From: an uncultured Chloroflexota bacterium
GTDB taxonomy: Bacteria > Chloroflexota > Anaerolineae > Anaerolineales > Anaerolineaceae
DNA: 47,007 nucleotides
Direction of reading: 5' to 3'
Assembly (NCBI GenBank): GCA_902774215.1
Contig: CACYHU010000013.1
Span: forward strand, 1-47,007
Part shown: in pieces, positions 36,091 to 45,653 of the stretch
How the letters are laid out: each line of letters starts with the position of its first letter
Numbering within the stretch: position 1 is the first letter of the stretch
Made by a program: the position numbers and the translations under genes
The notes under the pieces: generated by a model
What the model saw: only the letters and a program-made list of their open reading frames with translations
The model's database searches: none
Told to the model about the DNA's origin: nothing

Positions 36091-37275
36091 ATGTGCGATA
36101 TAGATTGGATATTAGATTTTTGTAATCTTGGATTTTTAACACCTATTTCCATTAAAGAAGATTGCAAGTACTATCCAGTATTAGAAGACAAACTCACGGT
36201 GCTCACTGAAATGCTGGCACAAGATCATGCACCAGAGGCGATTCAAACGAAGGTAAAGGATATATCAGACTGTATCCTTGATTCAATGCAGCTTTATTAC
36301 CAAGGATCTATTGATGAAGCACAAATAATAATATATTCTTTAATCGAGGATATATCAAAAAGACCCTTGGCAATTTCTGATATTCAAGATTCTGTATCTT
36401 TATCCAAGCTTGAATATTTTATAGATGATAATAAAACACCTGAAACTGTTAGACTGTTTCATGCGAGGTTAAGTGATAAAGTTGTAGATTATTCTCTCAC
36501 CGATATGCTTCATATTCCTTTCTCACTTCGCGATAGAATGCGTCCGCAGAGGTTCAGTATACCAGGTTTGCCATGTTATTATCTGGCTACCACTTCATTA
36601 TGTTGTTGGTACGAAATGGGCCGCCCTTCTGAAAATCAATTTAATGTTTCTGCGATCGAATTAGATGGAATATTTCGAATATTTAATTTGGGTATTTCAT
36701 CTCAGCATTTTGTCGATTATAAGAGATTTATGAGAGAAGGAAAGATACTTGAAGAATATGATAATCCAAATTCTTTGTTATTCTCTTTAGTCTGTTTACG
36801 TGTATTAGCTATAGCAACTTCCTTCTGTGTAAACAGATCTGATGATAATTCACCTTTTAAATCTGAATATGTTATATCTCAGTTGATAATGTTAGCTGCA
36901 AAAAAATTGAAATATGATGGTTTGGCATATCTGTCAAAAAGATTTAGCCAGGATACTGCATCAATCCCATTTTTTGCAAACCTTGCTTTATTTGCTCCCT
37001 ATAATGGTGAAGATGAGTATTCGAAAATGATCGAAAGAATTAAGCTGTCTGCCCCAATAAATTATTCTGCTTACAAACAAAAAAGACAGGATATATTAAT
37101 GGTTGATCATTATGGCTCAATTGATGATTATCGTAATACTGTTTTTTACTTATTTGATGATTATCTATGGCATATGCCACGTCGTGCAGTGGAACTTGGT
37201 AATGGAAATAAATACCATATATGGGGCCTTAATTACGAAGATGATTTGAGGATGAGAAAAAACAAAGGAAAATGA
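36091..37275 (+). CDS. RES-domain protein, probable NAD+-degrading effector
   Basis: 394 residues. The RES core begins at about 120 with LFHARLSD (R126), then MLHIPFSLRDRMRPQRFSIP and GLPCYYLATTSLCCWYEMGR (Y164, E175), matching the R...G-x-P-x-x-YLA...E pattern of RES NAD+ phosphorylases/glycohydrolases. The N-terminal 110 residues are a helical region, perhaps a sensor. AAGGAA precedes ATG 36091. Known RES toxins deplete NAD+. Lying inside a BREX operon with no obvious dedicated antitoxin, it may act as an abortive-infection backup. AT-rich, like its HEPN neighbour and unlike the BREX core. Confidence 0.7.
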   Translation: MCDIDWILDFCNLGFLTPISIKEDCKYYPVLEDKLTVLTEMLAQDHAPEAIQTKVKDISDCILDSMQLYYQGSIDEAQIIIYSLIEDISKRPLAISDIQDSVSLSKLEYFIDDNKTPETVRLFHARLSDKVVDYSLTDMLHIPFSLRDRMRPQRFSIPGLPCYYLATTSLCCWYEMGRPSENQFNVSAIELDGIFRIFNLGISSQHFVDYKRFMREGKILEEYDNPNSLLFSLVCLRVLAIATSFCVNRSDDNSPFKSEYVISQLIMLAAKKLKYDGLAYLSKRFSQDTASIPFFANLALFAPYNGEDEYSKMIERIKLSAPINYSAYKQKRQDILMVDHYGSIDDYRNTVFYLFDDYLWHMPRRAVELGNGNKYHIWGLNYEDDLRMRKNKGK

Positions 37276-37345
37276 GAAATGTCGTTTTTACTTGATAGCA
37301 TCACTATTTCAAAGGCATAAAGAAGAATGAAATACAGAGAATAAT

Positions 37346-38758
37346 ATGGTGAAGTATACAGATAATATCAATGGTTATTTAGATGCTGACGGAAATGAGT
37401 TCGCTTTTAATGTCGCAAATCAACATGTAACGATTCTTCCCGTTCAAAATAGTCAAAATGAGAAAAATATAGTCATAGATCAATTTAAACGAAATTATGA
37501 CCAGTTACCTGACTATTTTGAAGGTATAGATGACCAGTTTTTCAGAGTTGCCATATTTCGAAACCCAAATAAAGTAATAAAACCAAATATCCGATATCCG
37601 TCTTTCCATTTCATGACGCCACTCATAATAAAAGCAGCGGGAAATGCCTCCGGTTTATTTGATAAAATGCCGGAACCTTGGAATAAATTTCATGCCATTA
37701 CATTTTATGGAGGCAATATTAATTCAATTTACGATCCTGCAATCTCAATCGAACAACCAACTACAGCTGAAATCTTTTCTGGTTTCGACAGAAATGAAAT
37801 TAAATTTCGATCGTGGAAAGATTATTCCAAATCAATTAACTGTAATATAGATGAGGAAAAAGCTGAATTTTCAATTTCTGTCCTCAATACAGGAGATAAA
37901 AATGATCCGGATAAAATGGAAGCTTATAGCCTTGGGGAAAGAAATTCCTATATACAATTAACTTTTGAAAAATCACAAGATTTCAGTAGTATCAAAAAAT
38001 ATTTCAATATTATAAGGAAATTGGTGGCTATTCTCACAAAACAGAATAATGTCACTTTCAACACTTATCTATGTCAAAGAAACACTGACGGATTATTATA
38101 TAGAACTGCTTATTGTTACATTTTTGATCCTTATGATAATTATTCAAAGAGAAGGCCTTACAAAGTCATTCCGTTGGATGAGTTTTTATTTTATGTTCCG
38201 GAATTTATTGAAAAAATTCAATCCAATGTTTTTAATCCTTTGATTACATTACTACCAGATAATAATAAAGACGCTTATCGGATCAGTATTACAAATGTTC
38301 AGGATTTATGTACTGCTTTAGAAATAGCTTATGGATTTGAAAGAGAAAAACGAGAGAAAGATCAGGTTATCGAAGCTTTAAAAAAGGAAATTAAAAAGAC
38401 AATCAAGGATTTCTTGTCTAGGCAAGAAATAAATATTGATATTAATAGGCAAACAAATATGAGCAGCTCTTTCCAATACCTTAGCTTTACGTTAAAAGAA
38501 AAAATCTTCACTTTATATAATGAAAATAAAGAGATAATTAATCGAATTACTAATAAAATGAGACTTCATAATTTAACTTATGAGGATGTCGTCGCTTTTG
38601 TGGACTTGAGAAATAATAAAACTCATTCTGGCATTATCGAATGGGGGAATGCTGCTGATTATTATGAACCACTCTTAGCTTTGGTTTATATATGTTATTT
38701 CAAAGAAATAGGTATATCAGAAGAATTAATCTCTAATTTACTTGACAACCTTTTCTAA
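37346..38758 (+). CDS. ApeA-like HEPN protein, probable ribonuclease
   Basis: 470 residues. Near the C-terminus, FVDLRNNKTHSG contains the HEPN ribonuclease motif R-x4-H (R422, H427) in an all-helical domain ending LVYICYFKEIGISEELI. The N-terminal 300 residues (ITFYGGNINSIYD, YIQLTFEK) resemble the beta-rich N-terminal domain of the anti-phage protein ApeA. A helical linker (REKDQVIEALKKEIKKTIKD) connects them. Such proteins are thought to cleave RNA when phage is sensed. It sits between the RES gene and brxHII and is very AT-rich. Confidence 0.65.
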   Translation: MVKYTDNINGYLDADGNEFAFNVANQHVTILPVQNSQNEKNIVIDQFKRNYDQLPDYFEGIDDQFFRVAIFRNPNKVIKPNIRYPSFHFMTPLIIKAAGNASGLFDKMPEPWNKFHAITFYGGNINSIYDPAISIEQPTTAEIFSGFDRNEIKFRSWKDYSKSINCNIDEEKAEFSISVLNTGDKNDPDKMEAYSLGERNSYIQLTFEKSQDFSSIKKYFNIIRKLVAILTKQNNVTFNTYLCQRNTDGLLYRTAYCYIFDPYDNYSKRRPYKVIPLDEFLFYVPEFIEKIQSNVFNPLITLLPDNNKDAYRISITNVQDLCTALEIAYGFEREKREKDQVIEALKKEIKKTIKDFLSRQEINIDINRQTNMSSSFQYLSFTLKEKIFTLYNENKEIINRITNKMRLHNLTYEDVVAFVDLRNNKTHSGIIEWGNAADYYEPLLALVYICYFKEIGISEELISNLLDNLF

Positions 38759-38767
38759 TTGGAAACT

Positions 38768-41497
38768 ATGAGATATCTTTTTGACACTAAAAATCAGTGC
38801 TTAGTACAGTTACTCTCGGAATCGACCGTGTGGGGGATAACATCGTATATGGTGTATGATCCGTGTTCGGGGAGTGTTTATATGCTGCAGGCGGATGAGG
38901 TCTCCTGCGAGATTCCCGGTACAGAGAACACACTCACAGCCGAGGCGGAAATACGTTATCGCACGCTGCTGCCGTGGCTGCAAAATGAACTGCGCGGTGG
39001 AGCGGTTTCCGTTACACCGGAAAGCGTGATCCCGCTGCCGCATCAGCGTTATGTGCTGGAACGGGTTTTACGCTCGGAAAACATCCGTTTTATCCTTGCC
39101 GATGAAGTTGGGCTTGGGAAGACCATCGAAGCCGGACTGGTGATCCGTGAATTGAAAAATCGCGGACTGATCAAACGGATCCTGATCGTCTGTCCGACAG
39201 GGCTGGTTACGCAGTGGCATATGGAAATGCAGGAAAAATTCGGTGAGCAGTATCATGTGATCCTGCCGGAAGAATTCGATACCATCCGCCGTATCACACG
39301 GAAGCAGGATATCTACGGACAGTTTGACCAGGTCATTTCTCCGATGGACGCCATCAAACCGCTGGATCACCGCGCCGGCTGGTCCGATGAAAAAGTCGCC
39401 GATTACAACCGGGAACGGTCCGAAGCCATTGTCAACAGCGGATGGGATCTGATCGTCATCGATGAAGCCCATCGTACCGCCGGATCCGGTGCGGATGTTG
39501 CCCGTCATCGGCTGGGGCGGATGCTTTCCGAAGCTTCTCCCTATCTTCTGCTTTTGACGGCTACACCTCACAGTGGGAAAACAGAACCGTTTCTGCGCCT
39601 GGTCCGTATGATCGACGCCGACGCTTTTCCGAATGAAAAAGCTGTCGTTAAAGAACAGGTTGCTCCGTACCTGATCCGCAGTGAAAAACGGGAAGCGCTG
39701 GATAACGAAGGCAATAAACTTTTCAAAAACCGGACCACCCGCGTAACCGAATTGCACTGGGAAACGCAGCATTCCCTTCAAAGAGAACTTTACGAAGCCG
39801 TGACGAAATATGTCTCCAAAGCATACCGGCAGGAAATGCAGAGCTCTAAACGTAATATGATGCAGGTCCTGCTGCTGATCATGTTCCAGCGGCTGGTTTC
39901 CAGCAGCACCCGTGCGGTACGTGTCAGTCTGGAAAAGCGGGTGGGATTATTAGAGGTTTCAGGTGTCAGGTTTCAGGTGTCAGAGAGTGGTCAGTGGCAA
40001 GCAGCAAGTGGTCAGGATGAGGATGAAGAGACTCTTGAGAATGCGCTGACGGCTGCATCTCCCAATCAGCAAAGCGAAACCAAAGAACTTCAGAGCCTGA
40101 TTGCTCTGGCAAAGCAGGCGGAATATCAATATCCGGATGTCAAGCTGGACAAACTGCGTGAAGTGCTGGAAGACCTTTTCGCTGAAGATCCGCAGCGGAA
40201 AGTGATCATTTTCACGGAATTTACGGCTACACAGGATTATCTGAGGGAAGCTCTGCAGACTCAGGGGTTCAAGACATCCCAGCTCAACGGCAGCCTGAAC
40301 ATGGAAGAGCGGAATGAAGTGCTCGCGGAATTCCGTGACAGCACCGATATTCTGATCTCAACAGATGCGGGCGGAGAAGGTTTGAACCTGCAGTTCGCCG
40401 ATTGTGTGATCAATTATGACCTGCCATGGAACCCGATGAAGATCGAGCAGCGTATCGGCCGTGTAGATCGTATCGGACAGACTCGTGATGTACAGGTTTT
40501 CAATTTCGTTCTTGCAGATACCGTAGAGAACCGTGTCCGTGAAGTGCTCGAAACCAAACTGAATGTGATCCTGAAAGAGATCGGCGTAGATAAATACTCC
40601 GATGTACTGGACAGCGAAAGCACTGAATGGGATTATACCGGCGCATATATGGATGCCTTGGCACACCCGAAAAATGTAGAGAAATGCCTGGAAACACTGG
40701 AAGCGGACGTCCGGGAACAGGCTGAAAATCGAATGAAGATCCTTGATATGCTTCGGGATGAGAAGGATCTGGATCAATGGACCGGTGCGGATCGGCAGAA
40801 AGATATCGAGCCGATGCTGGGACGATTGCTCCTGTGGAAAGACCGTTCTGAAGGAAAATACGGAACTTCCGGGCTGTTTGCATCGCTGTCGGATGAACGG
40901 GTCCAAAATCTTTTATCCAACCGACTGCTTCAGCTTTCGGAAGAGCCGATCCAAAATGTGATCCTGGATGGGATCCCGCATGAAGCCGGCTGGTTTATGC
41001 TCTGGCAGGTTTCTGTCGGTCCGGCAGAACGTGACCGGCTGACCGTTCCCATCTTCATCAATAAATCTTTCATTCTGCGGCCGCTGGCCGGGAAAAAGCT
41101 TTGGGAAGCAATGCTGCGTGATGATACCAGGCTGACCATTCTGCAGGGAGTCAATGCATCCTGTTCTGCTGACTCAAGTCAGAGTCAGCGAAAACAGGAC
41201 ACTTTGACTCCGGAAACATGGCAGGAGCTTTATCAAAAGGCAGAGCACTTTGCGGAAAACACTTTTTTGCAGCTGAAACAGGAAAGAGAACAGCGGGCAG
41301 AAGACAAACATAAACGGAAAATGCTGGCGCTTTCCATCCGGGAAGGAGCAGCGGAACGGATCGGCATCGCAAACATCCGAAACGCGAGACTTGCTTCACT
41401 CCTGGATGAACGGAAAGCTGCTGAAGCGGAATACCGGCAGGACAAGCAGATCCGGCCGGAGTTTCGACTGGAATTGATCCTGGACATTGTGGAGTGA
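38768..41497 (+). CDS. brxHII: BREX type 3 helicase BrxHII
   Basis: 909 residues from ATG 38768; a TTG at 38759 directly after the HEPN stop is possible. SNF2-type SF2 helicase motifs are complete: ADEVGLGKTIEA (about 110), VIDEAHR (about 230), LLTATPH, STDAGGEGLNLQFADCVINY and QRIGRVDRIGQ (about 530-575). It probably translocates on DNA for the BREX complex. Two short insertions interrupt it in frame: 39954-40030, holding a 14-bp tandem repeat, and 41168-41189, a perfect 8-bp-arm palindrome. Both fall in variable parts and encode low-complexity S/Q-rich peptide. Confidence 0.85.
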   Translation: MRYLFDTKNQCLVQLLSESTVWGITSYMVYDPCSGSVYMLQADEVSCEIPGTENTLTAEAEIRYRTLLPWLQNELRGGAVSVTPESVIPLPHQRYVLERVLRSENIRFILADEVGLGKTIEAGLVIRELKNRGLIKRILIVCPTGLVTQWHMEMQEKFGEQYHVILPEEFDTIRRITRKQDIYGQFDQVISPMDAIKPLDHRAGWSDEKVADYNRERSEAIVNSGWDLIVIDEAHRTAGSGADVARHRLGRMLSEASPYLLLLTATPHSGKTEPFLRLVRMIDADAFPNEKAVVKEQVAPYLIRSEKREALDNEGNKLFKNRTTRVTELHWETQHSLQRELYEAVTKYVSKAYRQEMQSSKRNMMQVLLLIMFQRLVSSSTRAVRVSLEKRVGLLEVSGVRFQVSESGQWQAASGQDEDEETLENALTAASPNQQSETKELQSLIALAKQAEYQYPDVKLDKLREVLEDLFAEDPQRKVIIFTEFTATQDYLREALQTQGFKTSQLNGSLNMEERNEVLAEFRDSTDILISTDAGGEGLNLQFADCVINYDLPWNPMKIEQRIGRVDRIGQTRDVQVFNFVLADTVENRVREVLETKLNVILKEIGVDKYSDVLDSESTEWDYTGAYMDALAHPKNVEKCLETLEADVREQAENRMKILDMLRDEKDLDQWTGADRQKDIEPMLGRLLLWKDRSEGKYGTSGLFASLSDERVQNLLSNRLLQLSEEPIQNVILDGIPHEAGWFMLWQVSVGPAERDRLTVPIFINKSFILRPLAGKKLWEAMLRDDTRLTILQGVNASCSADSSQSQRKQDTLTPETWQELYQKAEHFAENTFLQLKQEREQRAEDKHKRKMLALSIREGAAERIGIANIRNARLASLLDERKAAEAEYRQDKQIRPEFRLELILDIVE
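39954..39981 (+). repeat. 14-bp tandem repeat inserted in brxHII
   Basis: AGGTTTCAGGTGTC occurs twice head to tail; GTGGTCAG then occurs twice shortly downstream. Related words (CAGACAACAG, ATCAGGTCTGAAACCTGAAA) occur at about 45935-46010 near the island's right end, which suggests a dispersed small-repeat family. Confidence 0.7.
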
Positions 41498-41501
41498 TCA
41501 T

Positions 41502-42959
41502 ATGACGCTTGCTGACAGATTCCGGGAACTTTGTGGTACAGCCTATGAAAAGAAGCTTCTGCTGGCTGATACGGATAGCTTTTCATCCGTATTCGATTAT
41601 ATTTCCGTACTGAAACAGTCCGATTTCGCTGTCGTCGATTATGATGATGAAGTCTCCTTCCGCATTGTTTATGAACGTGATATCAGGGATTCAAAAGGGA
41701 AATTTGCGGTAATCTATCATGACGGATATGTTCCTTATGATATCCGCAAGGCATTTCGGCGCATCGATGTCGGATATAACTCCTTTTTCCCAAATCTCTC
41801 TGCGAACATTCTCCGGAATTATCCGAATGATCTGGAGATCATTCTGTTTGCCGGCGATGATCTCTATGATGATCTGAGCGATGATGATTCCGGTACACGC
41901 AGGTTTATCGAAGAAAAGGTGTTTTCGCAGACAACTGTAAAACGCTATGGCCAGCAGAAACTGACTGAACTGATCCATCGGGCAGAAGAAAAACCATCTG
42001 CTGCAGACTGGATCGGGATCGCTGAGGACCGCGCACAGCTGGAAATGTATCTGCGGAAGGCCGGGCTTTCAATGGATACTGCTCCGCTGGATGAAGCTTT
42101 TCGTGATTTCATTTTCCTGGATTACCAGAAATTGTCATCTGCTCCTGATGTTGATTTTCCCTGGATGCTGCCGAAAGTCCTGGATTTTATACAGATGAAA
42201 GGGACACTCGGGCAGAAAACAGCACTGCTGCTGGTGGATGGTATGTCTATGGTCGATTATGATGTAATGCGGCAGCATTGGCAGGGGATCCATCGGAAAG
42301 AACATGCCAGTTTTGCCATGATCCCGACAACAACGGCCATATCCAGACAAAGCCTGTTCAGCGGGAAATATCCGCAGCAGCTTTCCGATCCGTTTTCACT
42401 GAAAAACGAAGAAAAGCAGTTTTATGCTGCCCTTGGTGAATATGGTTACGATAAGAAAGAAGTCCTCTTCACCCGCGGATATCAGCCGGAGATCACGGCG
42501 AAAATCAAATTTGCCGCGATCATTCTGAATGATATTGATGAATTCGTTCATGGACAGATGCAGAGCCGGATCGGCATGTATAACGATGTAAATTTATATG
42601 GGAAAACACAGAAGCTTCAGAATCTGATCCGCTCCCTGGTTCGTTCTGGTTTTCGTGTCTTTATCACGGCAGATCATGGTAATACACCTGCAACAGGCAG
42701 GGGTAAACTGAAAAATATGGGCGTGGAGACTGAAAGCCGATCCAGCCGGATGGTCGTCCGGGAAGGATTTGCTGAGGATCTCTCCGGGGACAAACGCTTG
42801 ATCCGTTATCCCGGATATTACCTCAATAAAAGTTATCAGTATTACATTTGCGAAAACGGTGTGGCGCTGGAAACAAATGATGCCGATGTGGTTGCTCACG
42901 GCGGTATCAGTATTGATGAAGTGATCGTACCGTTCATCGAAATTACAGGAGTGGATTGA
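41502..42959 (+). CDS. pglZ: BREX protein PglZ
   Basis: 485 residues from ATG 41502, with TGGAG just upstream at the overlap with the brxHII stop. The alkaline-phosphatase-fold PglZ domain shows KTALLLVDGMSMVDYDVMRQ (metal-binding D and nucleophile region), IPTTTAISRQSLFSG, and FITADHGNTPATGRG with the distal metal ligands. PglZ is the hallmark protein of all BREX types; related proteins bind metal and can act on nucleic acid. The short form fits type 3. Order brxHII-pglZ-brxA is as expected. Confidence 0.88.
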   Translation: MTLADRFRELCGTAYEKKLLLADTDSFSSVFDYISVLKQSDFAVVDYDDEVSFRIVYERDIRDSKGKFAVIYHDGYVPYDIRKAFRRIDVGYNSFFPNLSANILRNYPNDLEIILFAGDDLYDDLSDDDSGTRRFIEEKVFSQTTVKRYGQQKLTELIHRAEEKPSAADWIGIAEDRAQLEMYLRKAGLSMDTAPLDEAFRDFIFLDYQKLSSAPDVDFPWMLPKVLDFIQMKGTLGQKTALLLVDGMSMVDYDVMRQHWQGIHRKEHASFAMIPTTTAISRQSLFSGKYPQQLSDPFSLKNEEKQFYAALGEYGYDKKEVLFTRGYQPEITAKIKFAAIILNDIDEFVHGQMQSRIGMYNDVNLYGKTQKLQNLIRSLVRSGFRVFITADHGNTPATGRGKLKNMGVETESRSSRMVVREGFAEDLSGDKRLIRYPGYYLNKSYQYYICENGVALETNDADVVAHGGISIDEVIVPFIEITGVD

Positions 42960-42960
42960 T

Positions 42961-43680
42961 ATGGCAAATGAAATCGGAATTCTGGTTCCTTTGAAATATG
43001 ACTGGATGGAAAAGACCGTTGAACTGCTGCAGGATGGATTGGCTCCATTGGAGATCAAGCCAAAACTCCGCGAATATCTTTCCTTCGAGATGGAAAGTCC
43101 TACGAATATCCGTAAAACATGCACAGAGCTGATGGATACATGGGTACTGGTTCAGGAAGACATCCGCCCGATTCGGGACTATGCGCTTTCAATTTATGCG
43201 AAGGAGAATTGTACACATGCTCTGCTGCATTGGTGTCTGCTTCTGCTGCGCTATCCGGTATTTTCAGATATGGCCGGAATGATCGGTAAAGTCCTTTTGT
43301 TCCAGGATTCCTTCACTGCCGGTTGGATCAATAAACGGATCAAGGAACAGTGGGGGGATAGGAATACATTCAAAAAATCGATCGGTGTGATCCTGCGGAC
43401 GATGTGTGAACTTGGTGCTTTGGAATCGATCGATACCGGTGTTTATAGTGCAAAACAGCGGAATATACAGTCAAATATTGACTTGCAAATGCTTATGAAA
43501 ACACTGCTGAATCCGCGTATGAACGCATATTATGAGGTCCAGGACCTGAGCCGTGTACCGCAGATGTTTCCATTCAGCTATGATATCGATTATGAATGGA
43601 TCAATGCCCAGACGAACTTTGGTTTCTCTTCCATAGGCGGTAAAGTCATCCTGGAAGAAACCGCTAAATACGGCGAATAA
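42961..43680 (+). CDS. brxA: BREX protein BrxA (type 3 form)
   Basis: 239 residues, immediately after the pglZ stop. The all-helical sequence (VELLQDGLAPLEIKPKLREY, FKKSIGVILRTMCELGALES, QMLMKTLLNPRMNAYYEV) fits the BrxA/DUF1819 small-protein family in length and position. BrxA is a DNA-binding helical protein in characterised BREX systems. Called mainly from its place as the last core gene of a type 3 locus. Confidence 0.6.
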   Translation: MANEIGILVPLKYDWMEKTVELLQDGLAPLEIKPKLREYLSFEMESPTNIRKTCTELMDTWVLVQEDIRPIRDYALSIYAKENCTHALLHWCLLLLRYPVFSDMAGMIGKVLLFQDSFTAGWINKRIKEQWGDRNTFKKSIGVILRTMCELGALESIDTGVYSAKQRNIQSNIDLQMLMKTLLNPRMNAYYEVQDLSRVPQMFPFSYDIDYEWINAQTNFGFSSIGGKVILEETAKYGE

Positions 43681-43746
43681 ATTAAAACGAATACATGGAT
43701 TTTTATATAAACCATACTGTAATAAAGTAAAATCTGTGGAGAAAAA

Positions 43747-45111
43747 ATGGAAATTGGAAAAACTACTATAACAACAGTATTGGGTGATATTACCAAAATC
43801 GCTGCTGTTGAAGCAATTGTAAATGCGGCGAATAACTCTTTACTCGGCGGAGGCGGTGTGGACGGAGCTATTCATCGGGCAGCAGGGAAAGGCTTGCTCG
43901 CAGAATGCCGTACACTTCATGGATGTGAAACAGGAGAAGCCAAGATCACCAGTGCTTACAATATGCCCTGCAAATATGTGATCCACACTGTCGGACCGGT
44001 TTGGAAAGGCGGAAACCATAACGAAGCGGAATTATTGGCGAATTGCTATCGGAATTCGCTGCAATTAGCCGTGGATAAAGGAATTCGCAGCGTCGCTTTT
44101 CCGTCTATATCAACCGGCATATATGGCTATCCAACAGATCAGGCGGCCGAAATTGCAGTAAAGACAGTTACTCAATTTGTTATAGACAATCCTGATGCGT
44201 TAGATGAAGTGGATTGGGTTTTTCTTACAAACGATTCCAGATCTTACTATATCGATGCACTTGCGCAGTGGTTTTTTACAAACGAGCCAAAAAATATACA
44301 AGAACATAACATCCAATTGATCGGGTTTTATCATGAAAATGAAGCGTACGGCTGCTTTAGCAATTGGTATCCTGCGGAGTTTGATTACGCCGGGATCCAT
44401 TATGTCCATTCCGAGCAGTTTATGATGTATCAAAAGGCTGCGATGTTCTCCAGGTTTGACCTTTGTGAGCAGATTTTGAAAACATCCGATCCCCTGAAGT
44501 GTAAGCATATTGCCAGACAATTTCCCGAATACAACGACAATGTGTGGGAAAAGACCTGCAGAACTGTCGTAAAGCGCGGCGTGAAGGCAAAGTTTCTGCA
44601 AAACAGAGAAATTCTCTCGGCTCTGCTCGGTACAGGCGATGCGATCCTGGCAGAATGTTCAGAAAGAGATGCCAAATGGGGAATTGGAATCGACATTAAT
44701 GATCCGGCACGGCTTGAAATTGAAAAATGGCGGGGAAAGAACTATCTTGGTGTCATACTGATGGAAGTCCGTGATGAACTGCGTTTGGAAATGCTGCTTA
44801 ACGGAAACAAGGCTCCGGAATACATAGATTACCGTGATGCTGCATCCAGCCCCGTTTGGCAGATGAAAGCCGGCGAACTGAAACGGATCCCGCAGTATTA
44901 CAAAGCGATCCACGCCTACAGCGATACACTGCGTACGAAGCATGAAAAGGATTGTTTCTATTATCAGGTGCCTTTGGAAGGTTGGGAGTATTCAATGCGC
45001 ACTAATATGGGCGGCGGTCTTCCGATCGGCGGATTTTATGAGATGAAGCAGGAAATCCATGAAATCGCGAATCAAGAGAAACGTCTAAAATTAAAGAAGC
45101 CAACTATTTAA
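43747..45111 (+). CDS. Macro domain-NADAR fusion, ADP-ribose processing enzyme
   Basis: 454 residues. The N-terminal macro domain (1-185) has [20 protein letters not shown] and [14 protein letters not shown] plus [10 protein letters not shown], typical of ADP-ribosyl or O-acetyl-ADP-ribose hydrolases. From 195 to 350 a NADAR/YbiA-like domain follows: [30 protein letters not shown]-like [13 protein letters not shown] and DAKWGIGID. The last 100 residues ([15 protein letters not shown] onward) are unassigned. NADAR proteins are linked to NAD-derived metabolites and to removal of ADP-ribose from guanine. GGAG precedes ATG 43747. It sits inside the direct-repeat boundaries, 66 bases after brxA. 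Confidence 0.85.
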   Translation: MEIGKTTITTVLGDITKIAAVEAIVNAANNSLLGGGGVDGAIHRAAGKGLLAECRTLHGCETGEAKITSAYNMPCKYVIHTVGPVWKGGNHNEAELLANCYRNSLQLAVDKGIRSVAFPSISTGIYGYPTDQAAEIAVKTVTQFVIDNPDALDEVDWVFLTNDSRSYYIDALAQWFFTNEPKNIQEHNIQLIGFYHENEAYGCFSNWYPAEFDYAGIHYVHSEQFMMYQKAAMFSRFDLCEQILKTSDPLKCKHIARQFPEYNDNVWEKTCRTVVKRGVKAKFLQNREILSALLGTGDAILAECSERDAKWGIGIDINDPARLEIEKWRGKNYLGVILMEVRDELRLEMLLNGNKAPEYIDYRDAASSPVWQMKAGELKRIPQYYKAIHAYSDTLRTKHEKDCFYYQVPLEGWEYSMRTNMGGGLPIGGFYEMKQEIHEIANQEKRLKLKKPTI

Positions 45112-45221
45112 TGCTTGGAAACAATCTTTCACATTTCGCTGCGGGAAATGAATCTTATGATGTTCTGTTTCTAAGCGAATTCGTGCCGGCTGGAGAAAAA
45201 ATAAGCCGTATCCCTTGCTGA
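45111..45221 (+). CDS. Possible small peptide overlapping the macro-NADAR stop
   Basis: 36 codons starting at a TAATG overlap with the preceding stop, product [20 protein letters not shown] and on to a C-terminal RIPC. It is translationally well placed but has no recognisable family; it may be the decayed tail of a longer protein. Confidence 0.25.
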   Translation: MLGNNLSHFAAGNESYDVLFLSEFVPAGEKISRIPC

Positions 45222-45257
45222 TTACATCGGGCGATACCACATTTTCTGCAATTTGTC

Positions 45258-45286
45258 AACCGCCAATATTGGCGGTTTTCTTTTTT
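45258..45286. terminator. Strong terminator closing the BREX/macro unit
   Basis: Perfect 20-bp palindrome AACCGCCAATATTGGCGGTT followed by TTCTTTTTT. The stem would fold on either strand. Confidence 0.85.
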
Positions 45287-45311
45287 ATCAAAAAGGTGTA
45301 GACTTTGTTTA

Positions 45312-45653
45312 TCAATGAAAAGGGGTACAAATCACACTCTCAAGAATTTCAACCGGAATAGTCAGAATGCAGTCAGCATGATTCAGATATATTTTACCGG
45401 AATCATATTCTGCCGTCGGTTTCTTTTCTATAGCCGGTTTTGGAACCGGTGCAGGATTGTAATAATCTGCAAAGAGAATCCACTTTTCGGGCAGGCTCCC
45501 ATCCTTATCAACAGTCACAACATCATAGTCATTAAGGTCAAGATAAAATTCATTTCCGTCTTCATCTGTGACCATTCCTGCTGTGAAATAAATTTTTTCA
45601 TCAATTCCAGAGACTATATTGCTGTTTAAAAAAGTAGATATCCTGAGTTTCAA
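45312..45653 (-). CDS. Hypothetical protein fragment, minus strand
   Basis: 113 codons from a TTG at 45653 whose first codons lie inside the right direct repeat. The sequence MVTDEDGNEFYLDLNDYDVV then TVDKDGSLPEKWILFADYY looks protein-like (alternating acidic and aromatic residues, no stops). The native start has probably been lost at the repeat boundary. No family recognised. The only minus-strand gene candidate in the island. Confidence 0.4.
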   Translation of the reverse strand: MKLRISTFLNSNIVSGIDEKIYFTAGMVTDEDGNEFYLDLNDYDVVTVDKDGSLPEKWILFADYYNPAPVPKPAIEKKPTAEYDSGKIYLNHADCILTIPVEILESVICTPFH

